Shown: positions 18,363 through 28,030, numbered from the stretch's first letter. The stretch: 64,000 nt of DNA from Acinetobacter sp. ANC 3832 (GCF_002135415.1 NZ_NEGJ01000014.1:1-64000); one strand, 5' to 3'. The notes: a model not told the origin generated them from the sequence alone. Numbers and translations: made by a program.

Positions 18363-19379
18363 ATGAAATTATTGAATGAAAAACAAAGTATTATCGCAAG
18401 TTATTTGTTAATGCTCATTTTTTTAGCATTATTAATTCCGCTACATCTCCTTGCGAGCTTCTTTGCAGGCTTTGTTATTTTTGAAATTATTAATAGTTTA
18501 GGCACACTCACTGAAAAATATATAGATGGTCAGCGTGCACGCATCACGATTAGTGTTGTTCTTGGAATTATCATTGTTGCTTTTATTACTTTGGCAATTA
18601 CAGGCTTAATTAGCTTCGTACAACATGATTTACAAGGCAGTGGTGTCAGTGCGATTAGCGATCAAATTGATGATGCTTTGCAAACACTGCAACAACAAAT
18701 TGTGCAATATATTCCGAGTTTTATCCCATACAGTTTAACTGAACTTAAAGATCAAACATTTACTTTTATCAAAGACAACCTTTCAATCTTAAAAAATACG
18801 GGTACTGATGTATTACATAATTTAGCGACCATGTTGATTGCGATGATTATTGGAATATTGGTGTCATTAAATCAATTACATCGCGATTCTAATCAACCTG
18901 TTTTTAAGAAAGCTTTGGTTAAACGGATTGAAAATCTTTCTATTTCTTTTAAAAATGTCGTGTTCGCTCAAATTAAAATTTCAGCGATTAATACTGTATT
19001 ATTTATCATATTTGCCCATATCGCCCTACCTATCTTTGGTATTCATTTACCCTTTGCCAAAACGTTAACGATTTTGACATTTGTCTTTGGCTTAATTCCG
19101 ATTGTAGGTAACTTAGTTTCCAATACAATTATTGTGATTACAGGATTAACTATTTCTGTGACTACAGCAGGTATTGCATTGGTTTATCTAATTTTAATTC
19201 ATAAATTAGAATACTTCATAAATGCTAAAATTATTGGCACTAAAATCCATGCCAAGTCTTGGGAAGTGTTACTTGCTATGCTCATTTTTGAGTCTATTTT
19301 TGGCTTAGCAGGTTTGATTGTTGCACCGATTTTTTATGCTTACATAAAGCTTGAATTAAAAGAAGCAGAGATGATCTAA
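18363..19379 (+). CDS. AI-2E family (PerM-like) membrane protein
   Basis: The 338-residue integral membrane protein has the AI-2E transporter family layout: two N-terminal hydrophobic helices, a third around residues 60-85, a soluble central part (about 86-150), then a run of helices. The family signature region reads TKTLTILTFVFGLIPIVGN-like at about 240-255 (here FAKTLTILTFVFGLIPIVGN). The C-terminal GLAGLIVAPIFYAYIKLEL is also typical. Members include TqsA, linked to autoinducer-2 export, and PerM, and some act as Na+/H+ antiporters. The substrate cannot be told from sequence. A small hypothetical gene starts 33 bases downstream and may be co-transcribed. Confidence 0.85.
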   Translation: MKLLNEKQSIIASYLLMLIFLALLIPLHLLASFFAGFVIFEIINSLGTLTEKYIDGQRARITISVVLGIIIVAFITLAITGLISFVQHDLQGSGVSAISDQIDDALQTLQQQIVQYIPSFIPYSLTELKDQTFTFIKDNLSILKNTGTDVLHNLATMLIAMIIGILVSLNQLHRDSNQPVFKKALVKRIENLSISFKNVVFAQIKISAINTVLFIIFAHIALPIFGIHLPFAKTLTILTFVFGLIPIVGNLVSNTIIVITGLTISVTTAGIALVYLILIHKLEYFINAKIIGTKIHAKSWEVLLAMLIFESIFGLAGLIVAPIFYAYIKLELKEAEMI

Positions 19380-19412
19380 AATTAACCAATTCAAGTAAAA
19401 TATGGAAATGAG

Positions 19413-19715
19413 GTGAAAGTACATATTGACCAACGACACCTCATGAATGAGGTCCAAAAAATATTGAATAGAGAATGGGATCCTATTGAAGTTGCAGATG
19501 TTTTAGATGATGAATATGATTGCTATTGCGCTCCAATCACCCAGATCTTAGATAATATTCATACTCAACCTGATGATTTATTCAAATATTTAGAAAATAT
19601 TGAAATAGAGCAAATGAAACTTACACATCAGGTAGAGCAACGTCTGACACATCGAACAAATACTGTAGAAAAACTCTGGAAGTTACATATTTCATTATCA
19701 AAAAATAATCATTAA
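19413..19715 (+). CDS. Small hypothetical protein
   Basis: The 100-residue protein begins MKVHIDQRHLMNEVQKILN from a GTG codon; ATG at 19443 is an alternative start. It has the segment REWDPIEVADVLDDEYDCYC, which resembles the W-D-P-I-x-V and D-E-Y-D-x-Y pattern of small DUF1871-like proteins, but I cannot assign it firmly. The remainder is predicted to be helical, with no signal peptide or membrane segment. It follows the AI-2E family gene by 33 bases and ends before a strong terminator, so the two probably form one transcript. Confidence 0.65.
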   Translation: MKVHIDQRHLMNEVQKILNREWDPIEVADVLDDEYDCYCAPITQILDNIHTQPDDLFKYLENIEIEQMKLTHQVEQRLTHRTNTVEKLWKLHISLSKNNH

Positions 19716-19748
19716 AAAAACCATCTATTTACGCAATAAACTTCTACT

Positions 19749-19773
19749 AAAAAGCTCCTTTCGGAGCTTTTTT
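19749..19773. terminator. Bidirectional terminator between convergent genes
   Basis: AAAAGCTCC pairs with GGAGCTTTT, followed by a T-run on the plus strand and an A-run before it. It separates the small hypothetical gene from the convergent acyl-CoA synthetase gene. Confidence 0.88.
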
Positions 19774-19799
19774 CATTATTATATTTTCTTCTAAATTGG

Positions 19800-21503
19800 C
19801 TACTCCCAAATCACTTGTTTATTTTGTTTACTCCACGCATCAAGATTTTGCTCATAACGTGCTTCAATTTTATTTCGTTTAATTTTCATCGTTGGAGTAA
19901 GCATGTCATTCTCCATTGTCCACGGATGATTAATCACCACTAAAAAACCTAGTTTTTCATGTGATTCAAGTTCTTGATTAATATCATTTCTTAATGCTTG
20001 CAATGCTGTATCAATATCCTCTGTTTTTGGATCATGCTTAAGCTTATTTCTAATCTCTTCCGCCAACATAATAAATGCAACAGGCTGTGGCTGACTGCCA
20101 CCACCAATACAAACTGATTCAATTAATTCGTGATTCCCTAGTTTTTGTTCAATCGGTACTGGCATCACATATTTGCCTTTTGAGGTTTTAAATATATCTT
20201 TAATACGACCTGTGATTTTTAGACAGCCAGTTGCATCAATTTCGCCCATATCACCCGTTCTTAAATAATGATCTTCGGTTAAATCCTCAGCCGTTTTTTC
20301 TGGATTTTTATAATATCCCAACATTGTTCCTGGGCTTTTTACTAAAATTTCACCATTCTCATCAATCTTACATTCCACACCAGGTTGGGTATGCCCAATA
20401 TAACCACTCAAATACTGCCCTTGTCGTGTCGCATGTGAATAACCACTATTTTCCGTCATGCCATAAACTTCAAGTAATTCTAAGCCTAAATTCCGATACC
20501 ATTTAATAATATCAATAGGCAGTGGTGCGGAAGCAGTGAGCGCAAATCGAACATGATTTAATCCTAATTTAGTCAATAATTTCCTTTTAACTAATTTCCC
20601 AACCACTGGAATTTTAAAAACGACATTTTGAATATGTAGTGGAATTTTCTCATTGATCCCTTGATAAAATTTTGTCCATAGACGTGGCACAGAGAAAAAT
20701 ATTGTCGGTTTAGCTCGATTTAAATCATCAATGAAGGTATCCAGTGAGTTTGCAAAATAGACTGTAAACCCTGCAATTAATGATGATGATTCTATAAAAA
20801 CGCGTTCCGCCACATGTGCAAGAGGTAAATAAGACAAGGTGCGTTCTGCCGCAGTTACCTTATACGTTGCTTTCAATTCACTTGCGCCTGCCAATAGAGT
20901 TGAAAAACTTTGCATAACACCTTTGGGTAAGCCTGTACTTCCAGAAGTATAGACGATCGTTGCTAAATCATCAGCATGAGGTAAATTCGGATTTTCAAGT
21001 GGTGGAGTTTGAGCGATGATGTCATCCCATAATGGTGCATCAAAATCAGGAGATAATGCTAAGCGTATACAAGGCAAATCAGCAGGAATAACTTTACTCA
21101 CTTCATTCCAACTGTCACCTTTCCCATCAAGCTTTCCGATAAATAATAGTTGGCTATCACTATGATTAAGTACGTGTAAAGCACCTTCTACATTCAAAGT
21201 AGAATATAAAGGAACGGATACATGCCCTGCCATCCAAATGGCTAAATCTGCCATAATCCAATGTGCGCTGTTTTTACCATAAATCGCAATTTTACTTTTA
21301 TCAGCCAAATTCAGTGACTTTAAATAATGTGTCATACGGCGGACTTGTTCTCCAACCTCTCGCCACGTATAGCTAATCACTTCTCCATTAGATAAAGGTT
21401 GAATCAAATAATCTTTATTCGGTGAGCTTTTTTCCCAATGTAGTAGGTAATGAACATGTGTCGCTAAAAATTGGTTCGGTTCTGTTTGTTTTAAATGATC
21501 CAT
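19800..21503 (-). CDS. Long-chain acyl-CoA synthetase / AMP-binding ligase
   Basis: The 567-residue enzyme activates a fatty acid to acyl-AMP and then to acyl-CoA. The AMP-binding P-loop is TIVYTSGSTGLPKGVMQSFS, followed by LSYLPLAHVAERVFIE, LELLEVYGMTENSGYS, HYLRTGDMGEIDATGCLKIT and GRIKDIFKTSKGKYVMPVPI. The last block contains the hinge and the region that in this subclass precedes the catalytic lysine near the C-terminus (TPTMKIKRNKIEARY). The protein resembles FadD15/ACSBG-type ligases more than E. coli FadD. It is monocistronic. A deleted enoyl-CoA hydratase gene lies about 450 bases away in the other orientation, so a small fatty-acid locus may once have existed here. Confidence 0.9.
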   Translation of the reverse strand: MDHLKQTEPNQFLATHVHYLLHWEKSSPNKDYLIQPLSNGEVISYTWREVGEQVRRMTHYLKSLNLADKSKIAIYGKNSAHWIMADLAIWMAGHVSVPLYSTLNVEGALHVLNHSDSQLLFIGKLDGKGDSWNEVSKVIPADLPCIRLALSPDFDAPLWDDIIAQTPPLENPNLPHADDLATIVYTSGSTGLPKGVMQSFSTLLAGASELKATYKVTAAERTLSYLPLAHVAERVFIESSSLIAGFTVYFANSLDTFIDDLNRAKPTIFFSVPRLWTKFYQGINEKIPLHIQNVVFKIPVVGKLVKRKLLTKLGLNHVRFALTASAPLPIDIIKWYRNLGLELLEVYGMTENSGYSHATRQGQYLSGYIGHTQPGVECKIDENGEILVKSPGTMLGYYKNPEKTAEDLTEDHYLRTGDMGEIDATGCLKITGRIKDIFKTSKGKYVMPVPIEQKLGNHELIESVCIGGGSQPQPVAFIMLAEEIRNKLKHDPKTEDIDTALQALRNDINQELESHEKLGFLVVINHPWTMENDMLTPTMKIKRNKIEARYEQNLDAWSKQNKQVIWE

Positions 21504-21949
21504 ATACTCACCCTATCATCCTAATACATTGCTAAAGTTTATTTTTGTTTACTATTTATACTCTATATTACTCATACCATAACAATTTCATAAATCAAGC
21601 AAAAAATAAAGTTCATAAATCAATCATTTTAGATCTTGTTTCATGCAGAAAAATTCTTTATACAAATAGAATGGGATTGTATTTACTCAATTGAGAATTC
21701 AACTCGCACCAATTTTTTAACATTTAAAAACCAAGAAATATGAGGCTTAACTTTTTCTTCGAGAAGAAAAAATTAAAAAACTTCTGAAAACTCCATACAA
21801 GATATTGATTTAAACTATTGATATAAAATATTTAAAATACGCTACAGAATAAAAACTTTAATAAACTCAAGCTCACTCATCATCATCATATTCAAGATAT
21901 TTTATGGATCGTCTTATGAATGAGCAACAGAATTACAAGGATGGTAATC
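21504..21949. other. Intergenic region upstream of the acyl-CoA synthetase gene
   Basis: This 446-base divergent region is AT-rich and should hold the promoter for the synthetase and for the hydratase remnant. I see no ORF, clear operator or terminator. Confidence 0.45.
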
Positions 21950-22255
21950 ATGCTAAATTGTCTCGAATTTCCACATCCACAATTAAATGCTCTTTTAGAA
22001 CAAGGTGTCCTCACCCTTTCTATCCAACGTCCTGAAGCTAGAAATGCACTGAATGCTGAACTGCAAGCCAGACATATCGCAGCACTTCCTTCAGCAGCAC
22101 TAAAAACCATTAAATCGCAAATGAAACATCATTTAGAACACGTGATTGAATGTATTGATCACGAAGCAAAAATTGTCGCACAGCGCATTAAATCTCCTGA
22201 AATGCTTGAAGCAGTCATGGCGTTTTTACAAAAGAGAGCGCCTGATTTCACTTAA
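21950..22255 (+). pseudogene. Enoyl-CoA hydratase/isomerase with large in-frame internal deletion
   Basis: The frame joins the two ends of a crotonase-family enzyme. The N-terminal part, GVLTLSIQRPEARNALNAEL, is the first family block (normally at about residues 10-30). It runs directly into ARHIAALPSAALKTIKSQMK and ends SPEMLEAVMAFLQKRAPDF, the last 70 or so residues of the same family. The normal length is about 250 residues; here about 101 remain. The two oxyanion-hole blocks and the catalytic acidic residues are gone, so no hydratase activity is expected. The frame stays open across the junction near 22070. ATG at 21950 with AAGGA upstream is the likely start; 21941 is an alternative. Confidence 0.8.
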
Positions 22256-22286
22256 TTTAATTAAAATAATGATTTTTAATTGCGCA

Positions 22287-22311
22287 TAAAAAAGCTCCCG
22301 AAGGAGCTTTA
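22287..22311 (-). terminator. Terminator of rapA, bidirectional
   Basis: AAAAGCTCC pairs with GGAGCTTT across CGAA. On the minus strand it is followed by six T residues, a strong stop for rapA; the plus strand has a weaker tail for the hydratase remnant. Confidence 0.85.
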
Positions 22312-22335
22312 AATTTAACAATGGATCAGCCCAAA

Positions 22336-25179
22336 TTATGGTTTAACCACAACTAGTAGTTGAATTGCTTCAGGAGTTACGGATAAACCATTCAAGAGGT
22401 CAAGACCTTCTCTTTGAAATTTCTGTAAGCGTTCAATTTCATCTGCACGAATACTTGGATTGAATTGCTTTAAGTAGGTTAAACGGTCAATTTCATATTG
22501 CCATTTGCTGCCATAGATTTCTTTGGCTTGCTGTTTAAGCTCAGGCAAAGCACCTTTCGCAATATCTAAAGCTTGGTTATAACGCTGTTCAACCACTTCA
22601 CGACGTGCTTTTACCACTTGACGGCAACTGTTGCTGTCTAAATGATGTAAATACGGTTTAATGATTTCAGGATCAAGTTTTAACGATAAATCTTGACCCG
22701 TTTCAGTCAATAACACACGAATCAATTGCGTTGGAAGACTTGATGGTAAATTCAATGCTTTTGGCGCAACTACATCCACTTTAAACCAAACTTCTAACAA
22801 GACTGAACCTTGTTTCAAAGCATTGGTTTTAAGAATAGCAACGTTAGTACTACCAAAAGATTGGGTACGAATCATTTCCATCACACTTTCTGTGAAAGGA
22901 TGTTCTAAAGTGATGTATTGTGCATCATCACGAATCTGCGCTTGGTCACGATAGAATGTAACGGTCATCCCTTCTTCATCAATATCCAAGCCTTGAACTT
23001 GCATTTGATCAGTTGGTTTAATAATTACAGTACCATTGCTTTGTTCATCAAAATCAATATTTGTTGACGCCATAAAGCGCTTCATAAACATGGGTAATGT
23101 TGTATTGTCGTCATAGTCTTCAAGCGCTTGTACAATTTCTTGCGCTACGATTGGACGACATGAATTATATTCAAGCAAACGGTCACGCCCTGCTTGTAAT
23201 TCATTTTCCAGTGCTTGACGTTGTACATTCACCGCTTCAAGTAAATCTTCAAACTCCTGACCTTTATCAGCCAACAAACATTCTTTTAAATCAAGAATAA
23301 AGTTTTCTTGTAAAGTTTGTGCTGTCGGTGAGATATTGCTAAAGATATTTAACGCTTCGTTATACCAACGGAACATACGTTCTTGAGCCGTACCCAAAAG
23401 ATAAGGAACATGAATTTGAATACGATTTTCTTGACCAATACGGTCTAAACGACCAATACGTTGTTCCAATACATCTGGATTTGCAGGCAAATCAAACAAA
23501 ATTAAGTCTGATGCAAATTGGAAATTACGACCTTCTGAACCAATTTCAGAACATAGTAAAATCTGTGCACCATAAGAATCTTCTGCAAAATATGCAGCAG
23601 CTTGGTCACGTTCCAACAGGCTCATGCCTTCATGGAACATCGCAGTACGAATACCCGCATGGATACGTAACGCATTTTCTAAAGCTTCAACCACTGGACC
23701 ACTACGTGCAATCAATAACACTTTTTTGTGTTTCAATTGACTACGAAGCATTTCCATAATCCATGATACACGTGGATCTGTTTCCATCCAAGCACCATCT
23801 AACTGTGCTTCTTCAGGCCACATTTGTTCACGCAACTTACCATCTTTAGACCAATTTGCAGGTGCTGGTAATGGTGCTGGTTGGCAGTCACGACCTGGGA
23901 ACCCTTGAATTGCTTCACGAGTATTACGGAATAACACACGACCTGTACCATGACGGTCTAATAATTCATGAATTGCACGGAAACGTTGTTCAGGCTCATC
24001 ATCAATTTTATGACCTAATAATTTCTCGACAGCTTCAAAATGTTCAGCTTCAAGTGGCAAATCAGACATCAACGCTTCTGCAATTTTTGCAGTGTGATGA
24101 TATTGCTCTTCTTCATCCAAGAAACGATCAAGCGCGCTGAAACGCTGTGGATCCAGTAAACGTAAACGTGCAAAATGGCTTTCTACACCCAATTGTTCAG
24201 GCGTTGCAGTGAGTAATAAAACGCCTGCTGTTTTTTCTGCTAATTCTTCTACTAAGTCGTAACGATCGTTACCGCCTTCTTCTTCAGACCACATCAAATG
24301 ATGTGCTTCATCGACCACGAGAAGATCAAAACCAGCTTCAATGGCTTGCTCACGCAAATCATCATGGTCAATCATCAAATCAACAGAGGCAATAATACAT
24401 TGCTCAGTCAAGAATGGATTTTGTTCAGGATCATGTTCTTTAATGGATGCTGTACGGGTTAAATCGAACAGTGAGAATTGCAAATTGAAACGGCGACGCA
24501 TTTCAATCATCCACTGATATTGCAGTGAATCTGGAACCAAAATCAAAATACGTTCAGAACGACCCGTTTTCAACTGTTGATGGATGATCAAACCTGCTTC
24601 AATGGTTTTACCTAAACCTACTTCATCAGCAAGTAAAACACGTGGTGCAAAACGCTTACCGACTTCATGTGCGATATAAAGCTGATGTGGAATTAGACCC
24701 ACACGCGCACCGATCATGCCACGTAAAGGACTATTCTGCATATTGGCTTGCATTTGCATCGCTTCAATACGCAAGTCATACCATTCTTTATAATCAATTT
24801 GGCTTGCAAGCAAACGATCAAGCGGTTTAGAAAGCTGAATCGATGCTCCGATACGTGTTTCATTTAAAGCTTTACGTTCTTCCGTACCATCTTCTAAAGT
24901 ACGAATCACGTTATAACGAATCACGCCATTACGATCATCAAATGATTCAACAATCCAAGCTTTACCTTCTTGATCTTGGACTTCATCTTTGACATTAAAG
25001 ACAATTCGAGACAAAGGTGCATTGTTACGAGCATAGACACGCGTTTCATCACTTTTAGGAAATAAGATACTGATTGAACGTTCATCAACATCAATCAACA
25101 CACCTAGTCCAAGTTCAGTTTCTGTATCTGACAACCAACGTTGACCTATAGCAAATTGTTGCAATTTTTCCACCTTCAT
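22336..25179 (-). CDS. rapA: RNA polymerase-associated ATPase RapA (HepA)
   Basis: RapA is a Swi2/Snf2 ATPase that rides on RNA polymerase and recycles it from stalled or post-termination complexes. The 947-residue length is close to the E. coli protein (968). Tudor-like N-terminal domains (about 1-110) begin FAIGQRWLSDTETELGLG. The helicase core has Walker A LLADEVGLGKTIEAGL at about 181-196 and the DEAH box in LLVVDEAHHLMW near 288. The C-terminal helicase lobe has SEIGSEGRNFQFASDLILFD and the arginine-finger motif LEQRIGRLDRIGQENRIQ. The gene stands alone. The start codon follows a weak ribosome site. Confidence 0.95.
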   Translation of the reverse strand: MKVEKLQQFAIGQRWLSDTETELGLGVLIDVDERSISILFPKSDETRVYARNNAPLSRIVFNVKDEVQDQEGKAWIVESFDDRNGVIRYNVIRTLEDGTEERKALNETRIGASIQLSKPLDRLLASQIDYKEWYDLRIEAMQMQANMQNSPLRGMIGARVGLIPHQLYIAHEVGKRFAPRVLLADEVGLGKTIEAGLIIHQQLKTGRSERILILVPDSLQYQWMIEMRRRFNLQFSLFDLTRTASIKEHDPEQNPFLTEQCIIASVDLMIDHDDLREQAIEAGFDLLVVDEAHHLMWSEEEGGNDRYDLVEELAEKTAGVLLLTATPEQLGVESHFARLRLLDPQRFSALDRFLDEEEQYHHTAKIAEALMSDLPLEAEHFEAVEKLLGHKIDDEPEQRFRAIHELLDRHGTGRVLFRNTREAIQGFPGRDCQPAPLPAPANWSKDGKLREQMWPEEAQLDGAWMETDPRVSWIMEMLRSQLKHKKVLLIARSGPVVEALENALRIHAGIRTAMFHEGMSLLERDQAAAYFAEDSYGAQILLCSEIGSEGRNFQFASDLILFDLPANPDVLEQRIGRLDRIGQENRIQIHVPYLLGTAQERMFRWYNEALNIFSNISPTAQTLQENFILDLKECLLADKGQEFEDLLEAVNVQRQALENELQAGRDRLLEYNSCRPIVAQEIVQALEDYDDNTTLPMFMKRFMASTNIDFDEQSNGTVIIKPTDQMQVQGLDIDEEGMTVTFYRDQAQIRDDAQYITLEHPFTESVMEMIRTQSFGSTNVAILKTNALKQGSVLLEVWFKVDVVAPKALNLPSSLPTQLIRVLLTETGQDLSLKLDPEIIKPYLHHLDSNSCRQVVKARREVVEQRYNQALDIAKGALPELKQQAKEIYGSKWQYEIDRLTYLKQFNPSIRADEIERLQKFQREGLDLLNGLSVTPEAIQLLVVVKP

Positions 25180-25316
25180 CTCAAATTAGGACTGAAAAAC
25201 GGATGTTCAAATTAGGAGAATATTTGAACAAAGTTTAACGCCATTTAGCAATATATTTTGACATAAAGCACACTAAAAAATGTACTTTTTTTCATCTTCA
25301 TTTCGAATCGTTTAAT

Positions 25317-25961
25317 CTAGAATGGAACTGAGCTAATACACTCAATTTGTTCATCAGTTTGGGGATGAAAGAAACCGAGGCGTTCTGCATGCAAGCAAAG
25401 ACGTGACATAAGCTGTTGTTCTTCAAGTGATGCATATAAGGTATCGCCCACAATTGGATGACCTAAATATTGCATGTGTACACGCAGTTGATGTGAACGA
25501 CCCGTCACAGGTGTTAATTCAACACGCGTTACAGGCTGACCTTGAATTTCTAAATGCTCTAACACATACCAATGTGTCACGGCTGGTTTACGATCTGTGG
25601 GATCTGCAACATGTAACGGCGGGTGTTCAGGATCATAAACAACAGGCACATCAACAGTACCTTCACCCTCTAAATAACCAACTACAAGGGCTTGATAGGT
25701 TTTAAGCGTTTCACGTTCTTGAAATTGACGTGAAATACTTTTTTGACCAAATTTAGTTAAACCAAAAATGAGGATACCAGATGTATCGCGATCTAAGCGA
25801 TGAATAAGGAGTGTATTAGGTTCTATTTCTAATAAGCGATTGATGACACAATCTTGTAAATTTTCTGTTTTACCCGGTACAGTTAATAAGCCTGCGGGTT
25901 TGTGGATCACCATAAAATCTTCGTCACGATGTATCAGGTGTTCGGTTAGAAAATTACTCAA
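25317..25961 (-). CDS. rluA: Pseudouridine synthase RluA
   Basis: This 214-residue RluA-family enzyme turns uridine into pseudouridine; E. coli RluA (219 residues) acts on 23S rRNA U746 and tRNA U32. The catalytic block HRLDRDTSGILIFGLTK lies at residues 54-70, with D57 as the expected nucleophile. KPAGLLTVPG at 21-30 and PVTGRSHQLRVHMQYLGHPI in the C-terminal half are further family blocks. There is no S4 domain, which fits RluA rather than RluC or RluD. The gene is monocistronic with start context AGCTTTGAGTA upstream. Confidence 0.92.
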   Translation of the reverse strand: MSNFLTEHLIHRDEDFMVIHKPAGLLTVPGKTENLQDCVINRLLEIEPNTLLIHRLDRDTSGILIFGLTKFGQKSISRQFQERETLKTYQALVVGYLEGEGTVDVPVVYDPEHPPLHVADPTDRKPAVTHWYVLEHLEIQGQPVTRVELTPVTGRSHQLRVHMQYLGHPIVGDTLYASLEEQQLMSRLCLHAERLGFFHPQTDEQIECISSVPF

Positions 25962-26255
25962 AGCTCAGTTCCGATGATCGTACAAACAAGCACGCAATGA
26001 TAAGAATCTTGGCATTAAATTACAATGAATATTTTGATTATTTGCCAGTATTCCTCGGCTTTTTCACAGCGAATATTTATTCTTATCTGTCTTTGCTCAT
26101 ATTATAAATTTTGATGTTGCAATATCGTCAAAATAGACAGCAATTCAATAAAGTGCTTGTAGCCAAATAGAGACTTAAACTTGATACTTTTCAAACTTAA
26201 CATTAAACCGCTTAAATGCTATAAAGAAGGATGAATTGATTAAAGAGTATAATAA

Positions 26256-26957
26256 ATGCTTCATAAATTTAAGAAATCTATCCTTGGGGCTGTGATTACA
26301 AGTTCTACAATTTTAACAGGTTGTGCAACAGCAACGCTTTTAGACAAAGACAGTGGCATCAGCACACATAACGTGCAAAGTACTTTAGTGGACGATACTG
26401 TGATTGCTTTTGGCAAACCTGTTCAGACTGTAGCAGGCTTACCCGCTGATAGTATTGTTATTGCTGGGCAAAAAAACAGTTATGTACTCACTCAAGGTGG
26501 CGCACGATTTGCAAAACTTATCTCAACACTTGATCCTAAAAATATTCAAATTACCAAAGAACTTTCTTTTTATTCTGCAAAAAATGATGGGCATTTTTCT
26601 GGTTCATTACCTCTTGCCTTTGTCAAACTTTCAGAAGATGTGAGCAAAGCAGATCGTGAATTCTTTATTGAAAATGGTGCTGAAGAATGTACGACATCCA
26701 GTGATCAACGATTAAAAGCTCAACGCTTTTGCTTTAACATCAAACTTGCAGGAGTTGTTTATCCTGTAGCAAGTAACAGTTCAACTTTAAAAGCGTTGAG
26801 TAAACCTTATCAAGTCAAAATTTATACGACCGAACAAGTAAAGGACTATTCTAAAGCCAGCGGAAAAACAGCAGATAAATTGATGTTATTCCCTTTTGCT
26901 GTAGCCTTTGATGTGGTCACATTACCTTTCCAAGCAGTGTACAAAATTTTTGATTAA
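26256..26957 (+). CDS. Hypothetical lipoprotein
   Basis: The 233-residue protein has a lipoprotein signal ending in STILTGC, with C23 as the lipid-bearing residue. Residues 25-200 are a soluble domain I do not recognise. The C-terminal stretch LMLFPFAVAFDVVTLPFQAV is hydrophobic and recalls the A-F-D-V-V-T-L-P motif at the end of small YceK/YidQ-type lipoproteins. Two cysteines at about 149 and 161 could form a disulfide in the periplasm. It is monocistronic and ends before a 31-bp palindrome. Function unknown. Confidence 0.75.
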   Translation: MLHKFKKSILGAVITSSTILTGCATATLLDKDSGISTHNVQSTLVDDTVIAFGKPVQTVAGLPADSIVIAGQKNSYVLTQGGARFAKLISTLDPKNIQITKELSFYSAKNDGHFSGSLPLAFVKLSEDVSKADREFFIENGAEECTTSSDQRLKAQRFCFNIKLAGVVYPVASNSSTLKALSKPYQVKIYTTEQVKDYSKASGKTADKLMLFPFAVAFDVVTLPFQAVYKIFD

Positions 26958-26971
26958 TTATGATTATGTTA

Positions 26972-27002
26972 AGCTTGATTGCTCATAATGAGCAATCAAG
27001 CT
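26972..27002 (+). terminator. Palindromic hairpin behind the lipoprotein gene
   Basis: AGCTTGATTGCTCAT and ATGAGCAATCAAGCT are perfect complements with one base between them. The usual T-run is missing, so it may be a weak terminator or an RNA-stabilising hairpin. Confidence 0.5.
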
Positions 27003-27105
27003 ATTAATGAATTTTCTATGTTCCATCCTTAGCTGTTTCTACTCATCTCTTTCAAGGATGAACAATGGCTTTATTGAAAAAACATAATAAAAGAGACCAA
27101 AACAT

Positions 27106-27900
27106 TTGAATCCATCATTTTTACCGTCATCCATTCAACAATTTATTGGGAATAATCCGCTTTATAAAAATAAAATTGGACAATCGCCTTCTGATGTCTA
27201 TAGTTTCACAAAAAATAATGAACTTTTTTATCTTAAAAGCTCTGAACCAATTTTTGCGGATACAACTTATAGCGTACTTCGGGAAGCAAAAGTTTTAGAG
27301 TGGGTAAATCCAAAAATCAATGTGCCTGAATTGGTGTTGATGGAAGAAAATCAGCAATATCAATATATGATGACCAAAGCGATTTCAGCTCGTCCTATTG
27401 TAGACTTGGACATTTCAGCGGAAACAGTTATTTCAATTTACACTGAAGCATTAAAACAACTACAAGCTATTCCAATTCAAAACTGCCCTTTTATCTCAAA
27501 TTTAGACTATCGATTAAAAGAAGCGAAATATTTGCTTGATCATCATCTGATTGAAGAAGTTGATTGGGATGATGTTGATATGAATTTATGGGGAAACTAT
27601 AAAACCCATGCAGAGCTTTACAACGATTTAATCGAGAATAAGCAGAAAATTATTGAAGATTTGATCTTTTCTCATGGAGATATTACGGATACCAATATTT
27701 TTCTTGATGATAAAGATGAAATTATATTTTTAGATGTAGGTCGGGCAGGAATTGCAGATCGTTTTGTTGATATCACCTTTATCGAACGTTGTTTAAGAGA
27801 AGATTGCTCGCCACAAGATGCTCAAACATTTTTAAAGCATCTACCTCAAGATGATCCATTTAAACGTAATTATTTTCTAAAACTTGATGAACTGAATTAA
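27106..27900 (+). CDS. APH(3')-like aminoglycoside O-phosphotransferase
   Basis: The 264-residue protein matches the length and plan of APH(3') kinases, which phosphorylate the 3'-hydroxyl of kanamycin-type drugs. The expected residues sit where APH(3')-IIIa has them, with a shift of at most two: K44 in FYLKSSEP, E60 in VLREAKVLEW, catalytic D192 in FSHGDITDTNIFL, N197, and metal-binding D210 in IIFLDVGRAGIADRFVDI. The C-terminus RNYFLKLDELN follows the family ending but has Asn where APH(3')-IIIa has Phe264. The gene begins with TTG at 27106 behind AAGAG; no in-frame ATG fits the family start. There is no mobile element directly adjacent, so it looks resident. Whether it confers resistance or serves another kinase role is open. 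Confidence 0.8.
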   Translation: MNPSFLPSSIQQFIGNNPLYKNKIGQSPSDVYSFTKNNELFYLKSSEPIFADTTYSVLREAKVLEWVNPKINVPELVLMEENQQYQYMMTKAISARPIVDLDISAETVISIYTEALKQLQAIPIQNCPFISNLDYRLKEAKYLLDHHLIEEVDWDDVDMNLWGNYKTHAELYNDLIENKQKIIEDLIFSHGDITDTNIFLDDKDEIIFLDVGRAGIADRFVDITFIERCLREDCSPQDAQTFLKHLPQDDPFKRNYFLKLDELN

Positions 27901-27929
27901 ATCAGCTCATCAATCTATTATTCAATCAA

Positions 27930-28001
27930 TAATTTGCATAAGGATGCACAACCTGTTTCTATCATCAAAAATAAATCAAAAGAGGTTGTACAAGAAGCCT
28001 A
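27930..28001. repeat. Degenerate IS-related palindromic element
   Basis: The right arm TTGTACAAGAAGCCTA (27986-28001) matches the arm TTATGCAAGAAGCCTA of the element at 29.9 kb at 14 of 16 positions. An inner inverted repeat (ACAACCT at 27949 with AGGTTGT at 27984) and a weak left arm (TTTGCATAAGG) complete a hairpin of about 72 bases. Confidence 0.5.
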
Positions 28002-28030
28002 ATCGTTCAATAAACAAGATGAATAATGAC

